Shown: positions 1 to 11,410 of the stretch, in pieces
Position numbering within the stretch: the first letter of the stretch is position 1
How the letters are laid out: each line of letters opens with the position of its first letter
NCBI RefSeq assembly: GCF_036711975.1
Contig: NC_091973.1
Coordinates: forward strand, 16,864,001-16,928,000
Direction of reading: 5' to 3'
Origin: Onthophagus taurus
Lineage: Eukaryota > Arthropoda > Insecta > Coleoptera > Scarabaeidae
Length of the DNA: 64,000 bases
Position numbers and translations under genes: made by a program
The notes under the pieces: generated by a model
Told to the model about the DNA's origin: nothing
What the model saw: the letters and a program-made list of their open reading frames with translations, nothing else
Databases searched by the model: none

Positions 1-306
1 CGAAGAACATCAAAGAGGCAAAAAAGTTTTAGAATATTTTCGTCTATCTAAATAAAATATTTCCAATGTATTTATCATCGTCATAAAAAAAGATCTAGAC
101 AAAAATTGAACGGGGGTGGTTATGTTTTGTAACTTAGAAGGGAAGATTGAAAGTACAAATAGCCTCGAAACATGTCCTATTATAAGCTAAACATATTTCC
201 CAAATTACATTTTCTTGGTGTTAATGGTTTTCGGGAAAAACAAAATAAGTAGCTCCGCAGGGGAGTCGAAATCGCTGATAGTTTATATGAGAAAGTACCC
301 TTAAAA
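1..306. other. Unassigned AT-rich flank
   Basis: No supported gene. This is AT-rich sequence upstream of the reverse-transcriptase remnant, and stops occur in all frames. It may be the decayed 5' part of the following non-LTR element or its host flank. Confidence 0.4.
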
Positions 307-2134
307 TTGCCTAAAGAATCACCCCCTGAAGTTTGGGCACGTCATTCAGATACACCCTGTATATATATATCGGCTCCGGGGGTAGATGTGAGACCAGCGT
401 ATGAAAACAGGGTTGAAGACCCGCCGTTCTCCAGGCTGGAAGTGGCATTGGCTATAAAAGAATTAAAGAATAGAAAAGCTCCGGGTAATGATCAGATTAG
501 GGCGGAGCATGTGAAACGATTGTGGGCAACACAACCTGGGGCGTTGATGGAACTTTCAATTGCTGTAAGAAAAATAAAACGTTTCCAGCTTCCTGGAAAC
601 AGGCTAAAGCAGTAATGTTACTGAAAGACAAAGGCAGAGACAAATCTGATCCAAAGTCATACTGCTTGATTTCGTTGGTACCTGTATTGGGTAAAGTGTT
701 TGAAAAGTTGATTTGGGGAAGGATTAAAGACAAATATCTAGAGAAATTAAAGAGAAATAAAAGTACGATAGACGCTTTGCTGCACGTTCAAAATTTAGTT
801 GTAAATACAAAAGCGAAGTATGTGCTGGGTATATTGGTTGATATACAAGGTGCCTTCTATAATTTGTGGTGGGAAGCAATCCTAGATATTTTGCGCAGAA
901 TTGGGGTAAGTTGGGATATATATAACATAGTTTGTTCTTACCTTTCAGAGCGAGTTGTGTACGTTGAGTCCAGTGTGGGCATAGAGAGTAAAACCATGAC
1001 AAAAGGATTTGACGGGGTCTTGGAGATTGTGGTTCCGGGTTGTACCTCTGTGGCATTCGCCGATGACTTGATGGTCTTGGTTGAGGGGGAAAATCGAAGA
1101 GATCTGGAAAATAAAGCAAAACAGATTATGACATTAATTCATGAATGGGTCACACATAAGAAAATGAACATAGCGCCAGGAAAAACAAATACCATATTAC
1201 TAAAGGGAAGCATGCAAAGAAAGCCTATTGTAAAGATAGATGGAGTGACGGCAGTCAATAAAAGTCAAGTTAAATATTTGGGAATAATCATGAACGAAAA
1301 GATGACATACTTACCGCACCTAAAATACCTGAAAGAAAAGTTGGGAGTAATAATAAATCAGATGCGTAGAATTCTGAGGGTCCAGTTTGGTCTGGGCAGA
1401 AAAGCGTTAGGGACAATATACGACGGATTATTTCTGGGAATTCTACTCTACGGAGTACAGGTGTGGGGAGGGCAAATTGTGTAGTTAGAAGAATGTTAAT
1501 ATCAATTCAAAGATACATGCTGTTGTCAATGTCACCGTTATGCAGAACAGTTTCAAACGATGCCTTGCAGGTATTAAATGGGTTTATGCCCGTAGATATT
1601 GTAATAGCTACGAGGTATATAACGTACTGGGGCAGTAAAGGGGTGATACGTGAAGTACTTGGAATTAGGGGTATGAGAATAACAAATGATAAAAGTAGGA
1701 AAAAGGTAAAGAAAGAAATAAATAAAAGAGCTATTAGGGTATGGCGAAAGAGGTGGGATGAAAGCGATAAGGGGAGGGTGACTTACCTTTTTAGATCCCG
1801 AGTAATGGATGGTCTTCCGAGCTGGTTCCAGGTAGGATTAAATATTGGGTTTGTACTGACTGGTCGCGGGCCTGTGAGACAAACATTGAATAAGTTAGGT
1901 TTAATAAATACAGTAAGATGTACTTGTGGCCAGATAGAAACGGTGGAGCATATGTTATTGGGGTGCGAGAAATATAATGAGGCAAGAAACGCGATTAAAA
2001 GAGATTTAAATATTGGTGTATTAGATAGAAGCACTCTGGGTAATCTGACTGCCACGGGTAAGCGCTTTGCAAAATTAAAGGAATATGCAGATGCTATTTT
2101 TTCAATAAGAAAATCAGAGCCTGATGAATTATGA
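307..2134 (+). pseudogene. R1-like non-LTR retrotransposon reverse transcriptase remnant
   Basis: Three overlapping frames together read as the reverse transcriptase and C-terminal zinc knuckle of an R1/Jockey-group non-LTR element. The finger region has RKAPGNDQIRAEHV (about 470-510). The palm has SLVPVLGKVFEKL, motif A VDIQGAFYNLW (first Asp kept, the usual second Asp replaced by Tyr) and AFADDLMVL (about 1055-1080). A Cys-x-Cys-x7-His-x4-Cys knuckle (CTCGQIETVEHMLLGC) lies at about 1920-1965. There are frameshifts near 550 and near 1465-1485. The conserved block between motif A and FADD (normally carrying a PQG motif) is missing: the sequence jumps from MTKG straight to FDGVLEI near 1005. 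The N-terminal endonuclease is absent. The element is inactive. R1-clade placement rests on the knuckle and domain order only. Confidence 0.8.
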
Positions 2135-3178
2135 GTAATTAGGCTATTGACTTATTTATTATTTGTAAATTGTTTATTTATTTAGAGTTTATTTATTTAT
2201 TATTTATTTATGCTTTGTTGTACGTTCTGTTTTAATTATAGAAGTTATCTGTGATATTTACACCCTTCGTTAAGGAAGAAAGTCTATGATATTTACAATC
2301 TTCGTTTAAAGAAATCTGTGATATACGTGTGCTGTGTCGTGATGCAGAGAATTATTTACAAGTTCTGGTTTTGATATTAAAAATTTGTTTACATGTTATC
2401 ATTGTACAGAGTTATTTACATTGTGTTATTTATCTTTCGTTATATGTACTCAGGCTTAAACTTGTTGGCTTGGTTCTGCTCTCTCTTGAACGTTTCGGGT
2501 TGAGGCGTCGTGGTCGGACTCCGGGGATGTTTATCGTCCTCCGTCCCAGCGCACTTTGCTATGGAACGGCCAGACACTGTTGTGGGAAGCCTACTTTGCG
2601 AGCCTTGTATGTTCCAGGAAGGTTATAAACACCCCGAGATGAGCGAGGCTTGGTGGATGGGGCCACGTGTACCCGTGGGGCCGCACGATGGGTCTCGCGC
2701 CGAGTCCTGAAACAATGTGAGGTTGGTTAGACTAAGTATTGAATAAATACTTACCATTCCGTGGTTGGTCTGCGATGTCCTAAGCCGTCTGGAACCTGGA
2801 AAGAAGATTTGAGTAAGTGTAAATACGGTATTGTTTAAACTTTTGTACTTAATGTTGTCCTGCGTTGGTGTTGGTTTGCGTAAGATAGTAGGGGCTCCGC
2901 CTCTACGCGGCAGGGATGCTAACTTCTTTCGGGAAGGCCAAGTGAGCCGTTGCGAAAGATGTGTGAGACAGAGTGTGGTAAAGGGTTATACCCAGAAACC
3001 GCAATGAAAGTGTAGAGTATGTGTGTGTGTGTACTTGCTACAAACTTTGGCAATAATTGGAAACAATGCTTTCCTCATGGTATGGTTATCACCATAACAA
3101 CATTAAGTTTTAAATACATACAATAGTTTTAGAAAGAACAAAAAAATTGATACATTATATTCCATCATATGGTATATG
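2135..3178 (+). other. 3' region of the R1-like element and unassigned sequence
   Basis: No gene. An AT-rich run with repeated ttatttatt words (2150-2215) follows the RT remnant. A more GC-rich block (about 2460-2960) comes next, with an AATAAA-type signal at about 2738. This looks like 3' UTR, but its end is not defined by a tail. A short GT run lies near 3022-3034. The segment at about 3078-3118 recurs just beyond the downstream gypsy element (about 8156-8196), so it belonged to a small local duplication before that insertion. Confidence 0.4.
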
Positions 3179-3183
3179 GTATG
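3179..3183. repeat. Target-site duplication, left (gtatg)
   Basis: The bases gtatg directly precede the 5' LTR and recur at 8154-8158 directly after the 3' LTR. This is a 5-bp duplication as expected for Ty3/gypsy integration. Confidence 0.9.
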
Positions 3184-3346
3184 TGTAGCGTGCTGTGGCA
3201 GCAGCACTCTATAGCACTCTATCAATTGTGTGCATATTTGCACACAATTGATTTTGAAGCAAAACATAACAGACGCAAAATAAAAAGTCTGCCAAAAGTT
3301 AATTTTATAATTTTATTATTATGTTGGCTAATACCTCATAGCCACA
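3184..3346 (+). repeat. 5' LTR of CsRn1-type element
   Basis: 163 bp, TG...CA ends. The 3' 110 bp match the 3' LTR closely. The segment about 20-60 bp from the start differs and carries a perfect 12-bp inverted repeat (CAATTGTGTGCA 3223-3234 with TGCACACAATTG 3239-3250) that the 3' LTR lacks on its left side. Confidence 0.9.
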
Positions 3347-3348
3347 TT

Positions 3349-3360
3349 TGGTGACCCCAA
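3349..3360 (+). promoter_or_regulatory. Primer-binding site, tRNA-Trp type
   Basis: TGGTGACCCC starts two bases after the 5' LTR. It is complementary to the 3' end of eukaryotic tRNA-Trp (GGGGTCACCA), the primer known for CsRn1-type elements. Confidence 0.8.
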
Positions 3361-3880
3361 TCAAAGCAACTCGCAACCTGGTAGATTCTTCCCCCAGTCC
3401 GATTAAACCAACTCACAACCTGAAAATTATCCCTTCAACCCGACTAAACCAGCCCGGCAAATGAGATTCAACTGAAAAATTCAAGAATCACCAATTCAAG
3501 AATTAAGAAGAATCCATTCAACCGATTGAGCTCCAGCGAACATACGCCCCGACGTCCCTCGCACTCTATAACCGACTAAACGTTACCGTCGTCTAATCAG
3601 AATGCGCTACAGCGCTGTAAGTACTTTCACTTATTCGCCTATTTAGAATAACAGAAAGAGGAAATTAGAAATTTTATTTTTATCATCCAAATTATTGAAT
3701 TAAATCCGTTATAAATTTATGTCATACAATGACATATTTCAAAATCATACAATAAAAATAAACAAAATTTTATCATTTTTTAAAAGTTTTTATTAAATTT
3801 TTCAATCGTTAATAGAGTTTCTTAATAAAAATTTAAATTTTGTTTCAATATGGCGACCACAGATAACGGTGACAACTGTT
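3361..3880 (+). other. Untranslated leader of CsRn1-type element
   Basis: No convincing reading frame between the primer site and gag. A GTAAGTA donor-like word lies at about 3616-3622. An ATG at 3850 opens a short frame that could be the original gag start displaced by a frameshift. Confidence 0.5.
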
Positions 3881-4855
3881 ATGACTGATGTCACTGCCAT
3901 TAAATTTCTACCATTTTGGTCCTCCAATCCTGATTTGTGGTTTCGGCAAATAGAGGCCCAGTTTACACTGTCAAAAATTAAAAGCGAGAAAACAAAATTC
4001 AATTATATTCTCGCGAATTTACCAACTGATATTATTACAACCGTAGTTGATTTAATTCAATCTCCTTCGGATACAACTCCTTACTCTTCCCTTAAAAACG
4101 CTCTGATAGAAAGATTATCACTGAGCGAAGAAAAAAGGCTCGATGATATTCTTTCTGGGACTCAAATGGGAGATCAGCGTCCGTCGGAGTTTTATAGGGC
4201 TATGTCAAGTACCGTCGGAGGTTCCCAAGTAGTAAGCAACGAATTGCTTCTGAAACTTTGGAAAAGACGCTTACCTCAAGCGGTATCAGTCGCGCTTCTC
4301 ACATCTGGAAAGGAGGAAGTAACAGACCTTCTATCTGTCGCCGACAAAGTTTGGGAGACGTTAAATTCCCCCACACTTTCTTCCTCATTTTCCGACTCAC
4401 AACACAACACTTTTCACCACACCTACAACTACACCCGTGACAACAACACTACAACACGAACGACACCGCGACATGCCGAGCTTTTGACGGCAATTCAAAA
4501 TTTGACAGTAACTTGCCAAACATTATTAAAATCAGTTGCCCAACAACAACAACAACAGGACTGCGTAACGAAACGTTTAGAGAGCTAGATAAATTCTTTA
4601 TCTGCACAGTTTCAAAGCAATACACCTTCAACTACGTCAAATTATTGTAATTGCCACCAGCGTCATACCTCTCGTGAGAGATATCGTTCTCATAAAGTTT
4701 GATCAAGAAGTAATTCCAATTCAACTAATTTGAATCACGTATGTTGGTATCATCGTAATTTTGGTAAAAATGCAACGAAATGCGATGGTGCCACATGCAG
4801 TTTTTATTCCGTATTTGCAGATAGAACCACCACCAATAATTCAAAAAACCCGTAA
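3881..4855 (+). pseudogene. gag: gag of CsRn1-type element (two nonsense codons)
   Basis: The frame beginning at ATG 3881 encodes a capsid-type Gag: the N-terminal part has FWSSNPDLWFRQIEAQF, the classic opening of CsRn1-group Gag. The frame continues past a TAG at 4586-4588 and a TGA at 4700-4702 to a CHCC-like zinc motif (CWYHRNFGKNATKC, about 4742-4785) and a terminal TAA at 4853-4855. The zinc motif is in the same frame, which shows that the two stops are lesions and not the natural end. Gag would package element RNA into virus-like particles. The true start may be ATG 3850 with a small frameshift. Confidence 0.85.
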
Positions 4856-4878
4856 AGATTCGAAGGAAAAAAGAAGAA

Positions 4879-7800
4879 ATGTTTTCTAAATTCAAAATTA
4901 AGACTGATAGTCAACCTCAACTTTTGGCAAATTCATTTAATACAAGACTTTTTATATTTGATAATCAAAATAATCTAAATTTTTTAATTGATACTGGCGC
5001 CGATATTTCGGTTTTACCATTTAAACTTTTTCCCAAACACAACCAAGACACCGAATCAAGCCTTTCTGCAGCCAATGGTACTAAAATTAACACTTATGGA
5101 AAAAAATTACTCACGGTTTCGCTGAATTTAAGACGAAATTTTCCATTCGTCTTCACCATTGCGAACGTTAATAAACCAATCATTGGCGCAGACTTTCTTC
5201 ATAAATTCGGTATCTTGGTTGATGTTAAAAACAAACGATTAATTGATTCAAAAACAGAATTATACTCAATTGGTACCAGTATCAAAACAAATGAACCAAC
5301 ACCAAAACTTTTTTCTTTCGAATCCATATATACAACCCTTTTAAAATCATTCCCATCACTAACCTCTACACCGGATTTTTCTTCGCCAGTTAAACATCAG
5401 ACAACACACAAAATTATAACTAATTCTCATTTACCGTTTTGTCGTCCTCAACGTTTAGATGTACATAAACACGCAATAGCCAAAAGGGAATTTGATCAGA
5501 TGGTAGCCATGGGAATATGTCGACCCTCTTCTTCTTCAACAGCATCGCCTCTACACATGGTCCCCAAAAAGGATTCCAATGATTGGAGACCATGTGGAGA
5601 TATCCCCTTCCACATATTCAGGATTTCAACTTACATTTGAATGGATGCAAAATTTTTTCAAAAGTGGATTTAGTAAGGGCATATCATCAAATTCCGGTGG
5701 AAGAAGAAGACATTCCCAAGACAACTATCACTACTCCTTTTGGTCTTTTCGAGTTTACTCGTATGCCCTTTGGCCTCCGTAATGCTGCTCAGACCTTTCA
5801 GAGATTCATAAATGAAGTTCTTTCGGGTCTCAACTTCTTATTCGTTTATTTAGATGACATTCTCATTGCAAGTCATAACGAAGAAGAACATTATGTACAT
5901 CTCGAGAAGTTATTTGAACGGTTAAGTACATTCAATATCAACATCCAACCATCTAAATGTGTTTTTGGAGTTACTTCCATTGATTTTCTTAGCCATCATA
6001 TCACTAGCGATGGTATTCAACCTTCTAAGTCTAGGATTGATGCTATTTCAAAATTTCCCAAACCAAAAACATTGAAGGAACTACAAAGATTTTTGGGCAT
6101 AATTAATTTTTATCATAGATTTTTACCGAACATTTCTAATATGTATTTATCACCCCTTCATAATCTTTCATCATCGCTTTATTCAATTAAACAAAAATTA
6201 ATAACATCTTGGTCAGATGAACATGAAATTTCCTTCGCAACAGCTAAAGATCTTCTAACGAAATCTACCGTTCTAGCTCATCCATCTCCTCACGCTTCGC
6301 TGTCACTTACCACAGACGCTTCTAATACAGGTATAGGAGCAGTTCTGAGCCAAATTATTGATGAAACACCGCAACCATTAGCATTTTATTCACATAAACT
6401 TTCTCCAAGTCAAGTTAAATATTCAACGTTCGATAGAGAGCTATTGGCAATATATTCTGCCATAAAATTTTTTAATCATTTCCTACATGGAAACAATTTT
6501 ACAGTTTTCACCGATCACAAACCTATAACTACGGCAATATTTTCATCAACAGAAAAAACACCACGACAAACCAGGTACCTAAATTACATAACACAATATA
6601 CATCCGATGTGAGATACATTAAGGGAAATTCCAATATTGTTGCAGACGCTTTGTCCAGGACAAATATTGAATCCCTAAATTCTCAGTACCCCGACACACT
6701 TACACTTTACAAAGCTCAAGTCACAGATATCGAATTGTCGAACCTACTACATAAACAATTTTCTCACACTCACACTACAACACCCTATCAGTTATTGCTA
6801 CAACCCACAACGCTACCTGATATCAAATTATGGTGTGAAATATCAACGAAATCTCCGCGAATCTACATTCCGCAGCAATTTAGTGAAATAGTTATACAAA
6901 AATTTCATGGTTTATCTCACCCTGGCATTCGAGCAACCATTCATTTAATAAAAACAAAATTCTTTTGGCCTCATATGTCGAAACAAATTCGTATTTGGAC
7001 AAAATCATGTTTACAATGCCAGAAAGTTAAGATACAAAGGCATACAAAATCGCCAATTCTCAAAATCAAAGTTCCAAAAGTTCGATTTGAACGCATTCAC
7101 ATTGATTTGGTTGGCCCACTTGTTCCATCTCTTGGATGTACTTATCTGCTCACAGTCGTTGAGCGTTTCACACGGTGGCCAGAGGCTTTTCCTCTATTGC
7201 AGATACTCTTTTCAGGCATTACTTCAGCCGTTTCGGTATTCCTACCATGATCACTCACGATCAAGGACGACAATTCGAATCACTATTATTTTCAAAATTC
7301 CAATTATTTTTAGGTACTCATCAAATACACACATCTGCTTATCACCCACAAAGTAACGGTATGATTGAACGATTTCACCGTACTTTGAAATCAGCGATTA
7401 TTGCTAGAGGTAATTCTACTAGATGGAACAATGACTTGCCTTTGATTCTCCTAGGTCTCAGGTCATTCCTAAAGGAGGATTTAGGTTGCTCATCCGCTGA
7501 ATTGGTTTGTGGTCAGCAACTCAGATTACCAGGAGAATTTTTCTTACCTACCGAACCATCAATTGAAACTGAACCATTATTATCACGTTTAAAATCATCT
7601 TTTGCTGACATTAAACCAGTTCAGTCAACCATACATTCCAGCCAAAAACCTTTTGTTCACAAAGAATTATTCAGGTCAAACTTTGTATTTGTTAAAATTA
7701 CTGGAATTAAACCTACGTTGTCTCCTAGGTACGAAGGTCCCTTCAGAGAGTTGAAGAGACTTTCAAAATTTTTCGTTGTATTGAAAGACAGTAAAGAAAT

Positions 7801-7912
7801 AAATGTAAGCCTCGATTTGCTGAAACCGGCTTTCTTTCTGAACGAAAACGTTTCTCCTGAAGTCAACAATTTAATAATTAATAAAACTAAAAAAGTACAT
7901 TTTAAATTTTAA
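4879..7912 (+). pseudogene. pol: pol of CsRn1-type element (protease, RT, RNase H, integrase; two lesions)
   Basis: Domains in order: aspartic protease with FLIDTGADISVLP (about 4980-5020); reverse transcriptase with [11 protein letters not shown] (about 5840-5870); RNase H with [15 protein letters not shown] (about 6305-6350) and [12 protein letters not shown]; integrase zinc region (HGLSHPGI...CLQCQKVK, about 6905-7030); and the DDE core with [18 protein letters not shown] and NGMIERFHR. Lesion 1, near 5595-5600: the reading frame changes and the residues normally between CGD and YPLPHIQDF of RT are missing, a small frame-breaking deletion. Lesion 2, near 7190-7200: a frameshift inside the integrase. 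The catalytic residues I can see are otherwise kept, so the lesions look recent. Confidence 0.9.
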
Positions 7913-7959
7913 TTCAAATTTTTGACTAAATGTTATCCCTCTTTCTGTTCTTTCTTTAT

Positions 7960-7974
7960 AGGAGGGGAAGTGGA
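7960..7974 (+). promoter_or_regulatory. Polypurine tract
   Basis: AGGAGGGGAAGTGGA immediately precedes the 3' LTR, the expected position for plus-strand priming. Confidence 0.75.
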
Positions 7975-8153
7975 TGTAGCGTGCTGTGGCAGCAGCTCCA
8001 TTTAAAAACATAAAATTGTATTTCATTTATTATTATTTTTATATTTGCACACAATTGTTTTTGAAGCAAAACATAACAGACGCAAAATAAAAAGTCTGCC
8101 AAAAGTTAATTTTATAATTTTATTATTATGTTGGCTAATACCTCATAGCCACA
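7975..8153 (+). repeat. 3' LTR of CsRn1-type element
   Basis: 179 bp, TGTAGCG...GCCACA, followed by the target duplication gtatg (8154-8158). It is longer than the 5' LTR because of a different AT-rich segment near its start. Confidence 0.9.
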
Positions 8154-8158
8154 GTATG
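8154..8158. repeat. Target-site duplication, right (gtatg)
   Basis: Matches 3179-3183. Confidence 0.9.
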
Positions 8159-8187
8159 TATGGTTATCACCATAGCAACATTAACTT

Positions 8188-10018
8188 TTAAATACTGCAA
8201 GAAGCAAGGACACAGAAAAGGCTTGTTTTTTAAAAAAGAAACGAACGGGAACCAAGACAAGCAGAAACGAAGACGATAGACAACACAGAAGAGAAGGAGG
8301 AGAAAGAACAAGGGTACAGAACACCAATAAACAAAATTAATTGCAACCGAATTCCTGACAAGGTAATTATTGTTGTCAAAATCAACGGTTACTGCTTGCC
8401 AATGGAAGTAGACTCAGGAGCAGAAGCAAGCACTATTGGGAAGAAAACTTTTCATGACATTTTCGGAGACAAACTACCAGAGTTAAGTCCACCGAAGGTA
8501 ATTTTGAAGGATTATCAAGATAAAGTAGTTGATACATTGGGAGAATGCACGATCTCCGTAGATTATAAAAATAAAAAAATGAATTTACCAATCATTATTC
8601 TAAAAAACGATCGATCCAGTCTAGTGGGTAGAAATTGGTTCGATTCATTGGGAATTTCCGTAACAGGAATAGACAATTACATAGTTAGCAATACAACGCC
8701 CACGAATATCCAGAAGTATTTGAAGAAAAGGTAGGAACATACCGAGGTAGGCCAGTATCATTCGATATTGATCCAAACGTAAAACCGATAATGATGAAAG
8801 TGCGCATGATACCTTTCGCGTTAAAAGGGAAAATCGATGATGAATTAAACAGATTATTACGTGACACCCAAGGTGGGGAACGCCAGTCGTAAGTGTCATA
8901 AAAAGTAACGGAGAAATTAGGTTGTGCGGCGATTATCGGTGACATTAAACAAAGCTTTACGTACCGACACGTACCCAGTACCATTCGTTCAAAGCATTCT
9001 AGCAACGTTAGCAGGTGGCAAGGTATTTGCAAAAATTGATATGGCCCAAGCATATTTGCAACTGACTGTGGACGACGAGGCCGCCGAAGCACAAACCATT
9101 ATTACTCACAGAGGAGCGTTCAAATGTAACCGATTGCAATTTGGAGTTTCTGTGGCCACACAGATCTTTCAGAGATTTATTGACACACGTTCGGAGTGTT
9201 ACCTTATTACGACGACATATTATGTGTTGGAAAGTCAGATGAAGATCTACAGATGAAGGTCAGAGAAGTGTTACGACGTTTCAAAGAAGACGGACTTCAT
9301 GTAAGAAAAGAAAAATGTACATTCAAATAAGAAAAAATTAACTATCTGGGATTTCAAATAACAGAAAAAGGAATTAGCCCTACAGAAGATAAAATGCGTT
9401 CAATACAGAACACACCACTAACAAAACAGAATTGCAGGCATTTTTGGGTTTGGTTAATTTCGATGTTGAAGAAGATGAATAACGAAGATATTCACAAAAC
9501 ATTGGCAAGATATCTACTACCACAACATTGTATACCTCATAGTACAACTGAAAAGTCACCCGCAGAGATATTGATGGGACGAAGATTGACAACATTGTTG
9601 GATAAAGTAAAACCCGATTTCTCCCGATCAATGAGAGCAAAAGAAGAGTCGAAGAGGGATAGCAAAACTCCGAGAACTTTTGCAACAGATGATTTAATAT
9701 ATGCTAGATCTTATGTTCCAGGTCCGAAATTGATACCAGCTTCAATTTCAGAGAAAACTGGTCCAGTAAGCTACGGAGTGGAATTGCCGGATGGAAACAT
9801 TGCCAGGCGACACACAGATCAACTACGTGGACGAGTGGAAGAGTCATCTGCAAACAATACGAATGGCCAAGATCAGTAATCAGAGAACGTTGAATCCAGT
9901 CTACCAGAAGCAACAGAGGCCCAAGAGACAACCAGAGAGAGAGCAACAAGAGAACGAAAGAAACCTCAGTATTTAGAAGATTACGTTTGTAATGTTCGAG
10001 AAATCCAGGAGGGAGGAG
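8188..10018 (+). pseudogene. Mag-like Ty3/gypsy gag-pol remnant
   Basis: Fragments in order: a gag zinc-knuckle piece (KYCKKQGHRKG, 8188-8225); protease with MEVDSGAEAS (8402-8432) and SLVGRNWFDSLGI; RT pieces in shifting frames (about 8700-9390, with AKIDMAQAYLQL and a YYDDILCVGKS-like reading near 9210-9240); then an abrupt jump at about 9410-9480 to the integrase C-terminus (STTEKSPAEILMGRRL, GPKLIPASISEKTGPVSYGV). RNase H and most of the integrase are deleted. Many stops and shifts. The C-terminal GPKxIP...RRHxDQLR-type tail suggests a Mag-type gypsy element. It ends at a purine-rich tract (AGGAGGGAGGAG) just before an LTR at 10019. Confidence 0.8.
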
Positions 10019-10242
10019 TGTCATGTATGCTCATGACCAAAAGAAAACGTGCTCGCTACGTTTCGAGCGCGCCAACCAGTACCGTTGGGTCCGCTGCATT
10101 GTAACGCTCGCTCAAGGTTAACAGCAAATGTAATACAAAGTAAATTAGATGTAACGATTTGTGTTGTAATAATAAATGTGTTAAAGTTGTTAAACTAAAC
10201 GTTATTGTTCTATTTGGGACCCTCCCACTGACGAACACAACA
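10019..10242 (+). repeat. LTR of Mag-like gypsy element
   Basis: 224 bp, begins TGTCATGTATG after a polypurine tract and ends ACACAACA. It is followed by TTTTGGCGACGAGGATT, a primer-site-like sequence, and then a gag start. It therefore acts as the 3' LTR of the remnant on its left and the 5' LTR of a second truncated copy on its right. Confidence 0.75.
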
Positions 10243-10267
10243 TTTTGGCGACGAGGATTAAAAGTCA

Positions 10268-10406
10268 ATGACAATGGCGATTCTAGGGAAAATAGAGTCG
10301 TTCAACGTAAATGATTCGGCTAGTTGGGATGCCTACGAAGAACGAATCGGGTATTTCTTGGCGGCAAACGGGATTGTAGACAACAAGAAAAAACATGCAT
10401 TATTAT
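10268..10406 (+). pseudogene. Truncated gag start of a second Mag-like copy
   Basis: The frame has ATG codons at 10268 and 10274 and reads AILGKIESFNVNDSASWDAY, a typical Mag/gypsy Gag opening (membrane-proximal capsid region). After about 45 residues it runs straight into the last 42 bases of the LTR (10407-10448). Nearly the whole second element has therefore been deleted between gag and the 3' end of its LTR. Confidence 0.7.
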
Positions 10407-10448
10407 GTTATTGTTCTATTTGGGACCCTCCCACTGACGAACACAACA
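10407..10448 (+). repeat. LTR 3' tail fragment
   Basis: An exact-looking second copy of the terminal 42 bases of the LTR at 10201-10242. It marks the 3' end of the deleted second copy. Confidence 0.8.
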
Positions 10449-10912
10449 GTGCACATTACTGCTTTTATGTATTTTTTCTTGTTTTCGGTACATGGCATCG
10501 TGAGGAACCGCAAGGATATCCTACAGCTAATCCAGAGGCCAAATTTTTGTCCAAACATCGTGGTCGATGTTTTTCTAAATTGGAGGAGTGTCGCAAAGTA
10601 TACAGCGGTCATCGACGCTCAAGCGCGGAACGCTCCAATTGGCTGAAGGATCGTCTGGAAGGGATCGCCGCGAGACCATAAAAAACACGAAATCACATTT
10701 GTAGAGGGAGAAAATGGAATTGTAACATCGAGTGTATTGTTCATTGTTGATAGAGGCAAATAAAGTTAAGTGTACCTACATAAGTAGAAAGCCTTTCATT
10801 CAACACCCTATAATACGTTATATCCGCTACGCCCTAGTAAAGTGAGAATATTGTACGTTGAAAATTTTGACCCTAATCCCATTAGTGCAGCGTGTTGTTA
10901 GTGCCCTAGACC
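10449..10912. other. Unassigned, possibly an LTR-like piece
   Basis: No supported gene. GGAGGAG directly before TGTCGC at about 10588 resembles a polypurine tract plus LTR start, and an AATAAA lies at about 10759, but no second copy is present to prove an LTR. Confidence 0.25.
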
Positions 10913-11164
10913 CTAGATGGTATAGGGCTTTTTCTCTGACTTCATACATTTTATTTGAGCTGGAGTGAAGAATTTATTTAATATACTATTAAGGAGATCT
11001 AATTCTAAACCTTGTGCTTTCATAAATAAATAGAAATCTATCTTGACCTTGGCATCTTCTTTCGCTTCAGTTAGTCGTTCATCAAGTGTACAAATAATCA
11101 TCTCTTTAGATTTCATTTCGGTTTTAAATATAGTTGTTGACAGTTCTACATCTGTAGTGATCAA
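10913..11164 (-). pseudogene. P-element/THAP-type transposase fragment (tentative)
   Basis: An 83-residue minus-strand frame ending in LLNSILNKFFTPAQIKCMKS. The FTPxQI segment preceded by a predicted coiled helix resembles the region between the N-terminal part and catalytic core of P-element/THAP9-type transposases. No catalytic motif is present, so this is at most a short remnant. It could also be a chance open frame. Confidence 0.35.
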
Positions 11165-11410
11165 TAGATTAGCTGAAATGAAGTTTATAATTGAATGTTA
11201 TTTACCACAAAAATCGGAAGTATCCTGTAGGTAAATTGGCCGCAAAGTCAAATTACAACAGTCATATTTATTACTACAGAGTGACACAAAAAAAGGGAAC
11301 TTTTTAACAATTCAATAATACCAAGAGTGATGGAAGAAAAATATTTTATTCATAGTAATTGAAACCTTAAAATTTGCCATTTAAGAAACAATGGAATTTA
11401 TCATTTTTTT

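Larger units (their letters stand above)
3184..8153 (+). mobile_element. CsRn1-type Ty3/gypsy LTR retrotransposon, complete ends, inactive coding
   Basis: The element is about 4.97 kb, bounded by LTRs that begin TGTAGCGTGCTG and end TAGCCACA, with a 5-bp target duplication gtatg on both sides. Order: LTR, tRNA-Trp primer site, leader, gag, pol (protease, RT, RNase H, integrase), polypurine tract, LTR. The Trp primer site and the CHCC-like gag zinc motif (CWYHRNFGKNATKC) are features known for the CsRn1 clade; the clade assignment is inferred from them. Gag has two nonsense codons, and pol has two frameshift/deletion lesions. The ends are intact but the copy cannot be autonomous. Confidence 0.92.

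Noticed and set aside
2329..2710. Open frames in the 3' region of the R1-like element
   Set aside because: Low-complexity hydrophobic or GC-rich translations without domain features; better explained as UTR.
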